Shown here piece after piece: positions 1-11,854 of a stretch of 64,000 nucleotides of DNA. Both the position numbers and the translations under genes were made by a program. This DNA is from Henckelia pumila (lineage: Eukaryota; Streptophyta; Magnoliopsida; Lamiales; Gesneriaceae), in NCBI RefSeq assembly GCF_033568475.1, contig NC_133121.1, forward strand, positions 5,890,001 to 5,954,000. The letters run 5' to 3'. Under the pieces are notes generated by a model. The model searched no databases, was not told the origin of the DNA, and was given only the letters and a program-made list of their open reading frames with translations. Each line of letters begins with the position of its first letter. Position 1 is the first letter of the stretch.

Positions 1-1007
1 GAGTTGTCCCATGTAGAAAGATTAGGTAGTGTTTGAGAACTTCTATAAAATACTTTTCAGTTTTTTTAACAAAATTTTGAAACAAAATTTTGGAAATTAT
101 GAAAATTTTGTTTAGCAAACTTGAGAAGTTTTTCCTATAAATTGTCCAAAATACTACCTTAGTATTTATATTCCTACATATAAACTATTGTGTATGCTAG
201 TTGATTAATTAAATTCAAGTAAACCAAGTCAAGTCAACAGTAACGTGATATAGTCAGCGTACACATGTCATTGATCGGATAATGTGGCGGTCGAGTATGC
301 AACACTAGGATGCGACATGGCAGTGGTTCATGGTCATTAGATCGAACGGACAAGATGAAGGGTTCTGATGGTTCGGCAGTTAGATGAGATCCGGTCTGTT
401 GGATGACTAGATCGATGTATATCAAGAAAGTTGAATCTGAGCCATTTGATTAAGTGATTGTAATATGATGCATCCAGGGTTTCATCCAAATGGTGTGATC
501 AATCCAAAAAGGTACGATTTGAATCTTCTATTCGAAATAGACGCGTGAGATCTAATCTGATCAAGAAATATGATCTAATAGTTGTGACACACCAAAAGGG
601 ACGTGATCTACACCATTAGATTAAGATATGATAGATTGATTATATGTAATATGAAGCCGAAAACACAACAAATCGCGGAAAGACCTCTCCAACCTTTGGA
701 CATCTATAAATAGACTCCAAATCATAATGAAAAAGGTTAGACATTTTGAAACCATAAAATAATTTCATTTTGTCCACGACATATTTCTATATACATTTGT
801 TCAGCATTTTCAGAAAAGTTCGAAAAGCGGCTTAAAGTTCGTCGGAATTATAATTTGGAGTTCAATTACAAAACGAAATATGTTGTATCTTGGAAAATGA
901 TTGTCATATTTCATAAGTATCGTGTGAGGAAAAAATTCATCTTAAAGAGATAAAATCTACTTTAACATCGACTGTAGATGATGATGTTTTAAGTTTATTC
1001 TGTAAAA
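1..1007. other. Gene-free left edge with LTR-like promoter sequence
   Basis: No convincing coding frame is seen. Around 705-715 there is a TATA-like ATCTATAAATAG followed by a stretch resembling the R/U5 part of an LTR. A short block near 975-992 (GTAGATGATGATGTTTTAA) recurs inside the 3' LTR at about 2414. This suggests the left edge is mostly old retroelement sequence. No boundaries could be set. Confidence 0.3.
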
Positions 1008-2593
1008 TTGCAAAGATCATTATATGGGTTGAAGCAATCAGGCCGAATGTGGTATAATCGGCTAAGTGATCACTTGATGAAAAAGGGATATGTAAATGAT
1101 CCAATATGCCCTTGTGTTTTCATCAAGAAAACAACATCCGGATATGTAATTATTGCTGTATATGTTGATGATTTAAACATCATTGGAACGAATAAAGAAA
1201 TTCAAGAAGTTATGATGTACTTGAAGAAATAATTCGAAATGAAGGATCTTGGAAAAACCAAGTATTGTCTGGGTTAGCAAATCGAACAAAAAGAATGTGG
1301 AATTTTTGTTCACCAGGCAAATTATACAGAAAAGATCCTTAAACGTTTTAATATGGATAAATCAAATCCATTAAGTACTCCAATGGTCGTAAGATCATTA
1401 AACATAGAAAAGGATCCATTCCGTCCATGTGGAGATGATGAAGTTATTCTTGGTCCAGAAGTACCATATCTAAGTGCCATTGGTGCCCTTATGTATCTTG
1501 CAAATTGCACTAGACCTGATATATCTTTTTCTGTAAATTTATTGGCAAGATTCAGTTTATATCCAACAAAGAGGCACTGGAACGGAATTAAACATATATT
1601 TCGTTATCTACGAGGAACAACAGATTTGGGACTTTTGTACTCAAAAGACACCAATCAAAGTATCATTGGTTATGCTGATGCTGGATATTTATCTGATCCA
1701 CATAAGGCACGTTCTCAAACCGGATATGTATTTACTCGTGGAGGCACCGCAATTTCTTGGCGTTCACAGAAACAAACACTCGTAACAACTTCATCAAATC
1801 ACGCTGAGATTATTGCGCTACATGAAGCAAGCCGTGAATGTGTTTGGCTAAAATCAATGACACAACATATCCAAACTTCTTGTGGATTATCAGTAGACAA
1901 GAAGCCTGTGACGTTGTATGAAGACAATGCTGCATGTATTGCTCAAATGAAAGAAGGATACATCAAAAGTGACAGAACAAAACATATACCCCCAAAGTTC
2001 TTTGCCTACACTCAAGAGCTTGAGAAGAATAAAGATATTGATATCTGTTATATTCAATCAAGTGAGAACTCATCAGATCTCTTCACAAAGGCACTTCCCA
2101 CGACGATATTCAGAAAACATATATACAACATTGGGATGCGCAATCTGCGGAATATGTGAAGAATCACTCATATTAACATGAGGGGGAGTTTACGTGGCTG
2201 CACTCTTTTTCCCTTACTATGGTTTTTATCCCACTGGGTTTTTCCTAGTAAGGTTTTTAACGAAGCAGTATAAAACACGTAATGAATACAGTCATCATAT
2301 CACGGTCATCATCACAAGGGGGAGTGTTGAAAAATATATTATTATTATGTTGAATATTGAATATTGAATGTTGAATATTGAGTTGTAAAATGTGGAAAAT
2401 TAGTGTGTGATGATGTAGATGATGATGTTTTAATTTTTGGACTAATCTCAAATGTGGATCTATAAATAGGTCTTCATTTGTGATGAAAAATACAATTGAA
2501 GTTGAGAGAAAAATATTATAAAGTGTAGAGTTTGATATATTTTGAGTTTTGGAAAATTTACTTTTTACCGTAAATTTTTACTTTTTCACAACA
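1008..2593 (+). mobile_element. Ty1/copia retrotransposon fossil, 5'-truncated
   Basis: The 3' part of a copia pol is readable on the plus strand: the end of reverse transcriptase with the YVDD active-site motif, then RNase H with the family's DNxA and KHI-type motifs. A purine-rich tract (AAGGGGGAG) comes just before the 3' LTR. No 5' half or matching 5' LTR was recognised. The pol frame is broken in a small number of places, so this is an old, dead copy. Family assignment rests on the RT and RNase H motifs and the TG...CA LTR. Confidence 0.9.
2325..2593 (+). repeat. 3' LTR of the copia fossil
   Basis: A 269-bp segment begins TGTTG and ends CAACA, directly after a polypurine tract, as expected for a 3' LTR. 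It contains a TATA-like ATCTATAAATAGG at about 2457-2470. No partner LTR is visible upstream. Confidence 0.75.
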
Positions 2594-3142
2594 GGTATTA
2601 ATTTTTCCCCCTTTTTTTGATTGTTATTTATTTAGGAAATTTTATATTTGTAAAATTGATGTACATTGATTGTCATTTGGTGAATATTTATTTATGTATG
2701 AAATCGTCATTTTTAAAATAGTTCTCTATCTTCTATTCCTATATAAGACTTTTGTAATTAAAAAAAATATTTTACCATATTTTTGTTTTTGTTACCAAAA
2801 AAATTGATTGTACAAGCCAGCATGCAACCAAGTACCAGTTATAATTATATTTATGAATTAGAAATTATCACACTGGGCTTATGATATATTGCAATGCGAG
2901 TTCCAATACAATATTATACAATAGTCTCAAATACAAATTAAAAAGAATATTTCAAAAAATATAAAGAATAATAAGTTCATTGTGAAATGGACTCACGAAT
3001 ATATCGAATTTATCCGACTCATATATACAATGAAAATTAAGAAAAAATTGATTTTTAGCTTGTGGTGTTACATGCAGAAATAAATATTTGAACTTCAACA
3101 CCTTACACCCTACATGCAGGGCGGATCTACAATATGACCCGA
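2594..3142. other. AT-rich spacer
   Basis: No gene is seen. The end of the stretch (from about 3117, CAGGGCGGATCTAC) looks like the terminal repeat of another hAT-type MITE into which the element at 3143 may have inserted; its far end was not found. Confidence 0.4.
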
Positions 3143-3208
3143 CAGGGACGGAACTATATGGGGGGTTAGGCTGGGCTTCAGCCCAGTCTAGCCCAGCCCA
3201 TATAGTTA

Positions 3209-3248
<40 letters not shown>

Positions 3249-3828
3249 TGAGTTAATTATATATATTAATTATTATTTGCAATTGATTGGATTTTTTAAT
3301 TTATTGATATATATGAGTTTTATTTAAGTTATTTAGGCTTCTATATTTTGTGTTTATATAGACCATTTCATGGAACATTCAATATATTAAACATTATGCT
3401 ATTGAGTACAAAATAACATCATAAATTCAAAGTAAATCTATAATTATGTACATTATCACATTTAAAAAATTATAATTTATAAAATATAAAACAATTATTC
3501 AATTTATTTTAAAGAGAAATTTTTTTGATTCATTAACCCATCAAATTTTCAAATTTTTTTATAAAATATAATTTAATTATTGAAATACATTCACTGTTGA
3601 ATATAGAAAATATTTATAAGGATATTGATATATTAAAATTTTGTGTCATTACTAGCATGATTGATATTCAATTTTTTTTAAAATCATAAACAAGTTGAAA
3701 GATATATGATATATGAATAATAAAATATTAACATAAATCTAATATGTATATTGACCCTATGAGTTTTATTCATATTTTTTTCTTGTAAAATTAGCCCCCC
3801 CTACCGCAAAATCCTGGTTACGTCCCTG
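3143..3828. mobile_element. Non-autonomous hAT-type DNA transposon (686 bp)
   Basis: The terminal inverted repeats read CAGGGACGGAAC on the left and, reverse-complemented, CAGGGACGTAAC on the right. They are flanked by a perfect 8-bp target duplication, TGACCCGA, at 3135-3142 and 3829-3836. An 8-bp duplication with CAGGG-type ends is the hallmark of hAT elements. The interior is AT-rich with a GGCTGGGC/GCCCAGCC foldback near the left end and a (TA)n run, and no transposase frame. The perfect duplication suggests a fairly recent insertion. Confidence 0.88.
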
Positions 3829-4619
3829 TGACCCGACCACTTCGAATAAAAGTCTTAGAGCATGATTGGTATGATTGAATGTAATAACATTGAAATGGAA
3901 TCAACTTTGGAATGTAATAAGAATATGAATGGAATAATAAGTTTATTTCATTCAAATGATTGTTACCGTATAAATAAACCGGAATGAAATAGAATTATTT
4001 TTAATTATCAAATAATGTTTTCATTAAAACCCAAAATAGTAGCTACTCACAAAAAATTATTATAAGTTAAAAAAATATTTATTATAATTATTATTTAAAA
4101 AAAATAAAAAAAATTATAACTATTTATAGTCTATCAATCATTATAAAATTATCTTTATAGTAAAACTAATATAACTATTAATCTTAATTTAGTAATTATT
4201 ATTATTAATATTTTATTTATTAAAATAAGTGTCTTTTAATAAAATATTATGATACTTATTATTTAACAATTATTTTATTATATTATATATTTTTATAATT
4301 TACGTTATTATTAAGGGATTGTTTTATTTATTTATTTATTAATATTATCATCATTATTCATTAATAATTTTATATTTATAAATGTTAGTGAATTAATTTG
4401 ATAATAATAATATTATTATGATTGTTATTTTAGGTATTTTGTTAAAATAAATAAGGAATGATTTATACATGGAGAAAAATTAGGAGTGAGAACGATCATT
4501 CCTATCCAAAATAGATGAAATGACTATTTTCATGAATATGAGAATAATCATTCCAATGGAAATTGACATTTTCATTCTAAATCCAAACCAAACATGATTG
4601 TAGGGAATGAAATGAAAAT
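3829..4619. other. AT-rich spacer with a possible degenerate MITE
   Basis: No gene is seen. A weak inverted repeat (CATGATTGGTATGATT near 3862 against ATCATGTTTGGTTTGG reversed near 4590) may mark an old MITE, but the ends differ at several positions and no target duplication was found. Confidence 0.25.
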
Positions 4620-5329
4620 TTATTTGCTTTAATTAATTATAGTGGGTTAATATGTTGCTAATTGTAGAATATTTTTTTATATGATCAATTTTAATCTCTA
4701 TTATTGCACTTGCTTTTCTTTAGGTTACAGAAATTGCGTTACTTATGCATTGAGGTTATGTGTGACACCTATATACTCAAACCCGACTTTTTAAATTTTA
4801 TATTCAATCATTTTTTTTGTAATGAAAAAAATATCTAGAAAATTAATAAAAATAACAATATTTTCTACCTTTAGATTAAATATTAAAATAAAGAGTATAA
4901 TGACTAAAATTTCAGAAAACTCGCTCAAAAAACACAATTATGGAGAAAGAAAATTTGTAGAGTCATCGTCACCGCATAATACCAATACAGTATGCGGCCT
5001 CCCCAAACTTACCATCCTGGATTCGCCTATATTAACATGCCCTTTATTTTAATATATGCATTTGGGAGGGGAACACAAACACCGTAACACAAAACAGAAA
5101 AAAAAATTAAAAATTAAAAAACAAATATATAAATAAAGCCAATTAGCCTAAAGTTAAGAATCCATTTTTCTGCCATTTTCAGGAAAAAAAAAAACAGAAG
5201 CAATTCTATGTTTAGACAATAGCAGAGCCTTTTTCCCCAAACTTTAGGCAACTTTCATGAGCTACGTAACAAAACACAAATCACAGAAATGGCTTACATG
5301 AAATTCATGTCTCAAGCATCACACTTATA

Positions 5330-6553
5330 TTACATTGTCATAAGCACATTACTAGAGCAAACGAGCAATTCGACGTTCTGGCCGTCAAAACTCTTGAGTG
5401 AGAGAAAGCTCGAGCTGTGAGGTATGGCCTCGGTCCACCTATATTGGTTCTGAATAACAAAATCAAGCCACTTAAAAGTTTTGGTCTTGTAACAATAACA
5501 GGAAAGCTTCTCATCACTAAAATTAACCAAGATGTCTCTATCTTTAAATGTTTTGATAGGATAAATTGTGTAGTAAAAACTAACAAAGTCTTGTGATCCA
5601 GGAATAACAAATAGCTTAGCCCAAGATTCCATCACCCCGTATTCTTTCATCACCCATATAACACGGGTATTATCTCGCAAGCTATAATCTATGAAACACA
5701 AGCAGTCATCCAAAATTCTCAACGCTCCATTAGCCGATAAATCTATTGGTGGTGGTGGTGGTGGAGGAAAGGCCTTAAACGACTCACTTTCAAGATCAAA
5801 ACAAGAGATTGACATCAGGTTGGAGTTCTCACACTCTTGTAACCCATGAAGATTTCCATTCAAGAACAAGCTAAATAAATTGTGAGAAGGTCCAAATAAC
5901 TTGCCTCGTTGAACGCTTCTCCACGAACTTGTTCCAAGGGTGTATACAAAACACTCATGGTATCGAGTAGTAGAGTGTAGGGCCGCTTGGTGATCTTGTG
6001 AACGCCTATGGACATTCCCAACCACCTTGTATTGGCCACTAATCCTACTTACACCAAATCCGTAATTACAAGAGTAAGGATAATCGTCAATGCCTTCAAT
6101 CCTAGGAAGAGCCACATACTCACGTATGATTGGATTGCATAGGTATAGAGCATCATGCTTTTTGGTTTCTTTTTCTTTCCCATGCAGGCAAATAATACCA
6201 TTCACTGAACCAATGATCCCCAATTCAAAATCAGTAAAACCAAACAACAAGCTGGGGTCAAATTTCATCACCCCGTTGTCACGAAGATTGTGGTGTTGAA
6301 GATCGAATTCATCTTCAAATTCGATTATCTGGCACATATCATCCTTGACACCATACTGACGTATAACTAGGCCAGGGTTTGATAAAGAAAGATGGGATGT
6401 GACAAACTCAGGAGCAGACAGTAGGTTGAGAAATTGCTTGCAAACGCATTTGCAGCTTATGATGGTTCGAATCGGAAGTCTCGAGAGAATACTGATGGTG
6501 ATCTCTGATGGTAGATTGATCAAGAATGGACTTTCACACCTCGTTGGATTCAT
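5330..6553 (-). CDS. F-box protein with F-box-associated interaction domain (intact copy)
   Basis: This single-exon frame encodes 407 aa. The start is the ATG of MNPTRCES at 6553; the upstream extension has no ATG. Residues about 9-50 form an F-box (LPSEITISILSRLP, then CVCKQF), which in this family binds SKP1 in an SCF ubiquitin ligase. The rest fits the F-box-associated type 1/3 domain, with motifs such as SVNGIICLHG, LCNPIIREY and YGFGVS, and is the presumed substrate-binding part. A run of about eight prolines near residue 270 is encoded by a (GGT)n-like repeat that varies among paralogs. The C-terminus is about ten residues longer than in the neighbours because a small insertion near the old stop removes it. 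This is the only intact member of the local cluster. Substrate unknown. Confidence 0.93.
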   Translation of the reverse strand: MNPTRCESPFLINLPSEITISILSRLPIRTIISCKCVCKQFLNLLSAPEFVTSHLSLSNPGLVIRQYGVKDDMCQIIEFEDEFDLQHHNLRDNGVMKFDPSLLFGFTDFELGIIGSVNGIICLHGKEKETKKHDALYLCNPIIREYVALPRIEGIDDYPYSCNYGFGVSRISGQYKVVGNVHRRSQDHQAALHSTTRYHECFVYTLGTSSWRSVQRGKLFGPSHNLFSLFLNGNLHGLQECENSNLMSISCFDLESESFKAFPPPPPPPIDLSANGALRILDDCLCFIDYSLRDNTRVIWVMKEYGVMESWAKLFVIPGSQDFVSFYYTIYPIKTFKDRDILVNFSDEKLSCYCYKTKTFKWLDFVIQNQYRWTEAIPHSSSFLSLKSFDGQNVELLVCSSNVLMTM

Positions 6554-6642
6554 TTTCGAGCTTATGAAGAGATGCCTACGAATAGAATCCTTCAACCAAG
6601 AAAATCAACAAAAACCTTCAAAAAATTCATCTTGATTGCATA

Positions 6643-6787
6643 CTAGGGATCACAAATCAAAAGAAACAAAAAACGAAATCCCCTTTTTGTGGGCATTTTT
6701 TTAAAAACCATATATACTGAATTAACATTCAAAGAGGAATAATTATAGTAGGCAGGATATCCCAATTTCCGACCCAGAGATACTTAC
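6643..6787 (-). other. Probable 5'-UTR intron of the intact F-box gene
   Basis: Read on the minus strand, a strong donor (TTT|GTAAGTATC) at 6787 and an acceptor (CCCTAG|TATGC) at 6643 lie just upstream of the start codon. The same two sites are conserved upstream of the copy at 9.7-10.9 kb. This is inference from splice consensus; no transcript was seen. Confidence 0.45.
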
Positions 6788-7223
6788 AAATAGATGCCGG
6801 ACGAATCTGAAATCCCACGATGGTTGAGCATCAGAAAGCCGCGCGGACGACGGAAGACGGCGGTTAATGTGGTGAGATCGACACGAAATGGCGGACGGCC
6901 GGTGACGGCTGGTGGTAGATGTTAGCGGCGGAAACCTCGTATGTTCTGTATCTGTCTCTTCTACATACTTGAAATATAAATTTTATACCATCAAATTTTT
7001 ATTTCATGTATCGTCGTCATTTCTAAGCATTTAACACGTAGAAATAACATTATCGACGATTATGAATACGTAATATGAAGGTTCATTTCAACCTATTTAT
7101 ACAGACGTTATTCCATGATAAATATAAGAATTTTTATTTATCAATATACGTGGGGTCTACTAAAAAATAATGGATGATAAATGTCCACCGTTAAATCTAC
7201 CTCAAGGCAGTATCTGTATAGGT

Positions 7224-7362
7224 GAAAATTTCGAACCTACCCATGGGATATTATCCCATGAGTAGTGTGGAGTGTTGTGATTGGTCCAATTATGTGGGTC
7301 CCACATGATTGGACCAATCATGTGCTTTCACATTACCCCATGGGTAGGATCGAAGGAACCGC
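7224..7362. mobile_element. Palindromic 139-bp MITE with 10-bp target duplication
   Basis: The element is flanked by perfect CTGTATAGGT at 7214-7223 and 7363-7372. Its ends are inverted repeats sharing TTCGA-CCTACCCATGGG (17 of 18 positions). The centre is also self-complementary (TTGGTCCAAT against ATTGGACCAA around GTGGGTCCCAC), so almost the whole element can fold back. A 9-10 bp duplication points to the Mutator (MULE) group. It is absent from the corresponding place in the second F-box unit. Confidence 0.82.
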
Positions 7363-7883
7363 CTGTATAGGTAGGATCTAACTTAACTAATATAAACGAT
7401 AATAAATACATAAGGTATGTTAAGTAGTGTAATTAATTATACAAAAATTTAACATAATAAGTTAAGTGTGAGTTATACAAAATCTATTTTTTTTTTTTTG
7501 AGAGGTAATATTGTTGTTTTTATGTTTCAAAGGTGTTGATTTTTTTTATATATATATTTTTATTAATGACCAAAGATGGGGTATCAAACCTTGATTTTGA
7601 AAATGATGTTCATTTTGAATATAGTTGAAATCCAACAAATTTACTACTAAAATTAATTAGATATAAATCTATAATTATATATTCTTTTTTATTTTTATTT
7701 CGATCGGATCATCGGATTAATCCAAACAAATCATTCAACTTGAAATCATGGATTTGAAATCAAATTCCCCAGTCAAGTACAAGTCCTTAATCAATTTTCA
7801 TGAGCTCACAAATTACATAATTTACAGAAAATGGCTTACAATTCATGTCATAGAAGCATCACACACACACTTCCATTACATTG

Positions 7884-8836
7884 CTAGAACAATTCTACAT
7901 TTTCACCGTCGAAACTCTTGAGCGAAAGAAAGCTCGAGCTGTGAGGTATGGTCTCGATCCAGCCACGTTCCTCCTGAACAACCAAATCAAGATCTCTACC
8001 AGTTTTGGTCTTATTGTTGTAATAGAACACCTCCACATTGTTGTAATTAAACAAGATGTCACCATCTTTAAACACTTTGATAGGATAAATTTTGTCGTAA
8101 AACAAACCCGTAAAGCCCTCTGCTTCAGCAATAACAAATTGCCTAATCCAAGATTCCTTCATCCCATATTCCCTCATCACCCATACAACAAGAGTATCTG
8201 TATCTTGTGAGCTATTATTATCCAAGAAACACAAGCAATCATCCAAGATTCCTACTGTTCCCAATGCTGGTAAATCTAGCGGTGGTGGAGGCGGAGGAAA
8301 GGGCTTAAACGTTTCACTTTCAAGGTCGAAACAAGAGATTAACATGTCCGTGGAGTTTTCGCATTCAAGAACAAGCTAAATGAAGTGTGAGAATTTCCAA
8401 AAGACTTTCCTGGTTGAATGTTTCTCCATGACCTTGTTCCAACTATATATACCAAACACTCATAGTCCTGAGTAGTCGAATGCCTATCGACATTCCGAAC
8501 CACCTTGAATTGGCCGCTGACCCTGCTTACCCCAAATCCATACTCGGAAATGTCAGGATACTCGACAACACCTTCAATGCTGGGAAGAGCAATATACTCA
8601 CGTGTGATTGGATTGCATAGGTACAGAACATCATACACTTCGCTTCTATGTCATCCCTGCAGGCAAAGAACACCATTCGCGGAACCAATGATCCATAATT
8701 TGGCATCAGAGGAACCAATAAATGCGCTGGGGCTAAATTTCAGCACTGCTTTGTAGTGAAGATTGTGGTGACGTTGAAGGTCCGATTCATTTTCAAATTC
8801 GAATATCCGGCATACATCATCCTTCGCTTTTGATTC
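7884..8836 (-). pseudogene. F-box/FBA pseudogene lacking its F-box
   Basis: Pieces in three frames match the neighbouring F-box genes. The segment 7884-8345 encodes the C-terminal third (ISCFDLESETFKPF to NVELF and a stop), 8339-8638 the middle (LCNPITREYIALP, YGFGVSRVSGQ), and 8527-8836 a more upstream part. At least two frame changes separate them, one near 8640 and one near 8365 where about eight residues are also missing. The copy ends at about 8836, exactly where the second duplication unit begins, so the F-box and start codon are gone. It is more diverged than the other two copies. Not expected to make an SCF subunit. Confidence 0.88.
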
Positions 8837-9672
8837 GATAAAATTTGCTTTTATTGATTCTAGTGGGTTAATATGTTGTTAATTGTAGTGAGATTAACAC
8901 ATTTTTTCAATTTATTAAATAAAATATGAATGTGCTTTAATTGATTCTAGTGGGTTTAGTACATTGTTAATTGATTTTAGCTTTTATTTAGTGCCTGAAC
9001 TTTTGTTTCACTTATGTATTGAGGTTATGTGTGACATGTGCTATGAACCAAAACCCAACTATTTAAATTTTATATTCAATCATTTTTTTTTGTATTGAAA
9101 AATATCTAGAAAATTAATAAAAATAACAATATTTTCTGGCTTTAGATCAAATTTTAAAATTAAGAGTAAAATGACTAAAGTTTTATGAAACTAACGCACA
9201 AACCACAATTAAGAAAAAAACAAAAATGACGATCCTCCTGAAAATTTGTAGCTCCGTCATCACCGCATACTACTATTACCTAGTATGCGGCCTCCTCAAA
9301 CTTACCATCCTGCGCCATATTAACCTGCCCTTTATTTTAGTACATGCATTTGAGAACTTATTAGGGGAACACAAACACAGTAATACACACCAGAAAAAAA
9401 AATAATAATAAATAAAGGCAATTAGCATAAAGTTAAGAATGCATTTTATAAAGAAAATATTCATAACCCATGAGTGCCATTTTCAGAAAAAAAGATAAAA
9501 AGGAAGAAATAAAAAAGAAGCAATTCTATGTTTAGACAATAGCAGAGCCTTTTTCCACAAACTTTAGGCAATTTTCATGAGCCACATTACAAAACACAAA
9601 TCACAGAAAATGGCTTACATGAAATTCATGTCTCAAGCATCGCACTTCTATTACATTGTCATAAGCACATTA

Positions 9673-10862
9673 CTAGAGCAATTCAACGTTCTCGCCGTCG
9701 AAACTCTTCAGTGAGAGAAAGCTAGAGCTGTGAGTTATGGCCTCGGTCGCGTCATATCGGTTCTGAATAACAAAATCGAGCCACTTAAAAGTTTTGGTCT
9801 TGTAACAATAGCAGGCAAGCTTCTCATCAGTAAAATTAACCAAGATGTCTCTATCTTTAAATGTTTTGATAGGATAAATTCTGTAGTAAAATCAACAAAG
9901 TCTTGTGATCCAGGAATAACAAATAGCTTAGCCCAAGATTCCATCATCCCGTATTCTTTCATCACCCATATAACACGAGAATTATCTCGAAAGCTATAAT
10001 CTATGAAACACAAGCAGTCATCCAAAATTCTCAACGCTCCATTAGCCGGTAAATCTGTTGGTGGTGGTGGTGGTGGTGGAGGAAAGGGCTTAAACGACTC
10101 ACTTTCAAGATCAAAACAAGAGATTGACATCAGGTAGGAGTTCTCACACTCTTGTAGCCCATGAAGATTTCCATTCAGGAACAAGTTAAAATAATTGTGA
10201 GAAGGTCCAAATAGCTTGCCTCGTTGAACGATTCTCCACGAACTTGTTCCAAGGGTGTATACCAAACACTCATGGTATTGAGTAGTAGAGTGCAGTGCCG
10301 CTTGGTGATCGTGCGAACGCCTATGGACATTCCCAACCACCTTGTATTGGCCACTAATCCTGCTTACACCAAATCCGTAATCAGTAGAGCAAGGGCAATC
10401 GTCAATGCCTTCAATCCTAGGAAGAGCCATATACTCACGAGTGATTGGATTGCATAGGTATAGAGCATCACGCTTTTTGGTTTCTTGCCCATGCAGGCAA
10501 ATAATACCATTCACAGAATCAATGATCGATAATAAAAAATCAGAAAAACCAAACAACAAGCTGGGGTCAAATGTCATCACCCCATTGTCACGAAGATTGT
10601 GGTGTTGAAGATCGAATTCATCTTCAAATTCAATTATCTGGCATATATCATCCTTCACACCAAACTGACGTATAAGTAGGCCAGGGTTTGATAAAGAAAG
10701 ATGGAATGTGACAAACTCAGGAGCAGACAATAGGTTGAGAAATTGTTTGCAAACGCATTTGCAGCTTATGATGGTTCGAATCGGTAGTCTCGAGAGAATA
10801 CTGATGATGATCTCTGATGGTAGATCGATCAAGAATGGACTTTCACACCTCGTTGGATTCAT
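9673..10862 (-). pseudogene. F-box/FBA paralog truncated by a one-base loss
   Basis: The frame starts at the ATG of MNPTRCES (10862) and is colinear with the intact copy for about 325 residues: F-box (LPSEIIISILSRLP), FBA motifs (SVNGIICLHG, LCNPITREY) and a longer polyproline run (about nine). Near 9890 one base is missing relative to the intact copy (GTAGTAAAATCAACAAAG here against GTAGTAAAAACTAACAAAG there, plus strand). After that the open frame reads out of register and stops at 9735. The ancestral stop, after NVELL, is still visible at 9673-9675. A 375-aa product with an altered last 50 residues could still be made, so this could be a truncated gene instead of a dead one. Confidence 0.85.
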
Positions 10863-10904
10863 TTTCGAGCTTATGAGGAAATGCCTATGAATAGAATCAT
10901 TCAA

Positions 10905-11330
10905 CCAATAAAATCAACAAAAACCTTCAAAAAATTCATCTTGATTGCATACTAGGGGATCACAAATCAAAAGAAACAAAAAACGAAATCCCCTTTTCGT
11001 GGGCAATTTTTTTTTTTTTTTTAAATTTTTTTTTGAAACCATATATGCTGAATTAACATTCAAAGCAGGAATAATTCTAGGAGGCAGGATACCCCAATTT
11101 CCGACCCAGAGATACTTACAAATAGATGCCGGACGAATCTGAAATCCGACGATGGTTGAGCATAAGAAAGCCGCTCGGACGACGGACGACGGACGACGGA
11201 AGACGGCGGTTCCGGTGGTGAGATCGAAACAAAATGGCGGATGGATGGTGACGGCGACGGCCGCGCTGGTGGTGGATGTTAGTCTCTACATACTCGAAGA
11301 TATAAATTTTATAATGTCAACCCAAATATG
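10905..11330 (-). promoter_or_regulatory. Upstream leader and promoter region of the truncated F-box copy
   Basis: This matches the leader of the intact copy (6600-6960). It keeps the same donor (GTAAGTATC reversed near 11115) and a GC-richer block with GACGACGGA repeats, which are amplified here compared with unit 1. No TATA box could be assigned. Confidence 0.35.
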
Positions 11331-11554
11331 GCCTTGTTAATAAATAATAACTTTTCTTTTATTACATCAAATTGTTATTTCATGTATGTCTAATCATTTA
11401 ACACGTAGAAATAAGATAATCGGCGATTATGAATCCGTAATATGAACGATAACAAATACATAAGGTATATGTTAAAGCCGATCACCTCACTATGCAAACT
11501 CTAAAAATAAGTGATTAGGGAGATTTTTTTAACAAAGTTGCAAACACTACCTAA

Positions 11555-11756
11555 GAGCCCGTTTGGATTTTGTAAAGATTTTTTTAAAATAAGTGCTTTT
11601 AAAAGCTACAAATTTTTGATTTTGAAAAATCTTTAATTTTGACATAAAAATGCTTAGTAAAGCACTTTTTTGGTCAAACAAACACCTTGTTAACTGAAAT
11701 ATTTTTTTTTTTAAAAAAAGTGTTTTTTGGCATGACTTTTGAAACCAAACGGGGCC
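11555..11756. mobile_element. Tourist/PIF-Harbinger-like MITE (202 bp)
   Basis: The ends read GAGCCCGTTTGG and, reverse-complemented, GGCCCCGTTTGG (10 of 12), flanked by TAA at 11552-11554 and 11757-11759. A three-base TAA/TTA duplication with a GGGCC-GTTTGG end is typical of PIF/Harbinger MITEs. The interior is AT-rich. Confidence 0.7.
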
Positions 11757-11764
11757 TAAGATGT

Positions 11765-11854
11765 AAGATTTTTCGTGTGTGATGTACGGATTTTAGCGTT
11801 AAAAAAACACTAAAACCCAATACCAAATTTTAGTGATTGCACACGAAAAATCTT
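11765..11854. repeat. Inverted repeat, possible second MITE
   Basis: A perfect 15-bp inverted repeat (AAGATTTTTCGTGTG at 11765-11779, complement at 11840-11854) encloses about 60 bp that is itself partly self-complementary (TTTTAG-GTT against AAC-CTAAAA). No clear target duplication was found. Confidence 0.5.

Larger units (their letters stand above)
4620..7760. repeat. Segmental tandem duplication, unit 1 (F-box unit)
   Basis: This stretch reappears at about 8845-12215 in the same orientation. Shared landmarks in the same order are the GTGGGTTAATATGTTG spacer, the TATTCAATCATTTTTTT block, the whole F-box gene, the upstream GCCGGACGAATCTGAAATCC leader, and the far flank with TCAAACCTTGAT and CAAATCATTCAACTTGAAAT. 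Unit 1 carries about 320 bp (roughly 7075-7395, including a MITE) that unit 2 lacks. Confidence 0.85.

Noticed and set aside
3860-4590. Definite MITE
   Set aside because: Terminal similarity is weak and no target duplication was found; mentioned only as possible.
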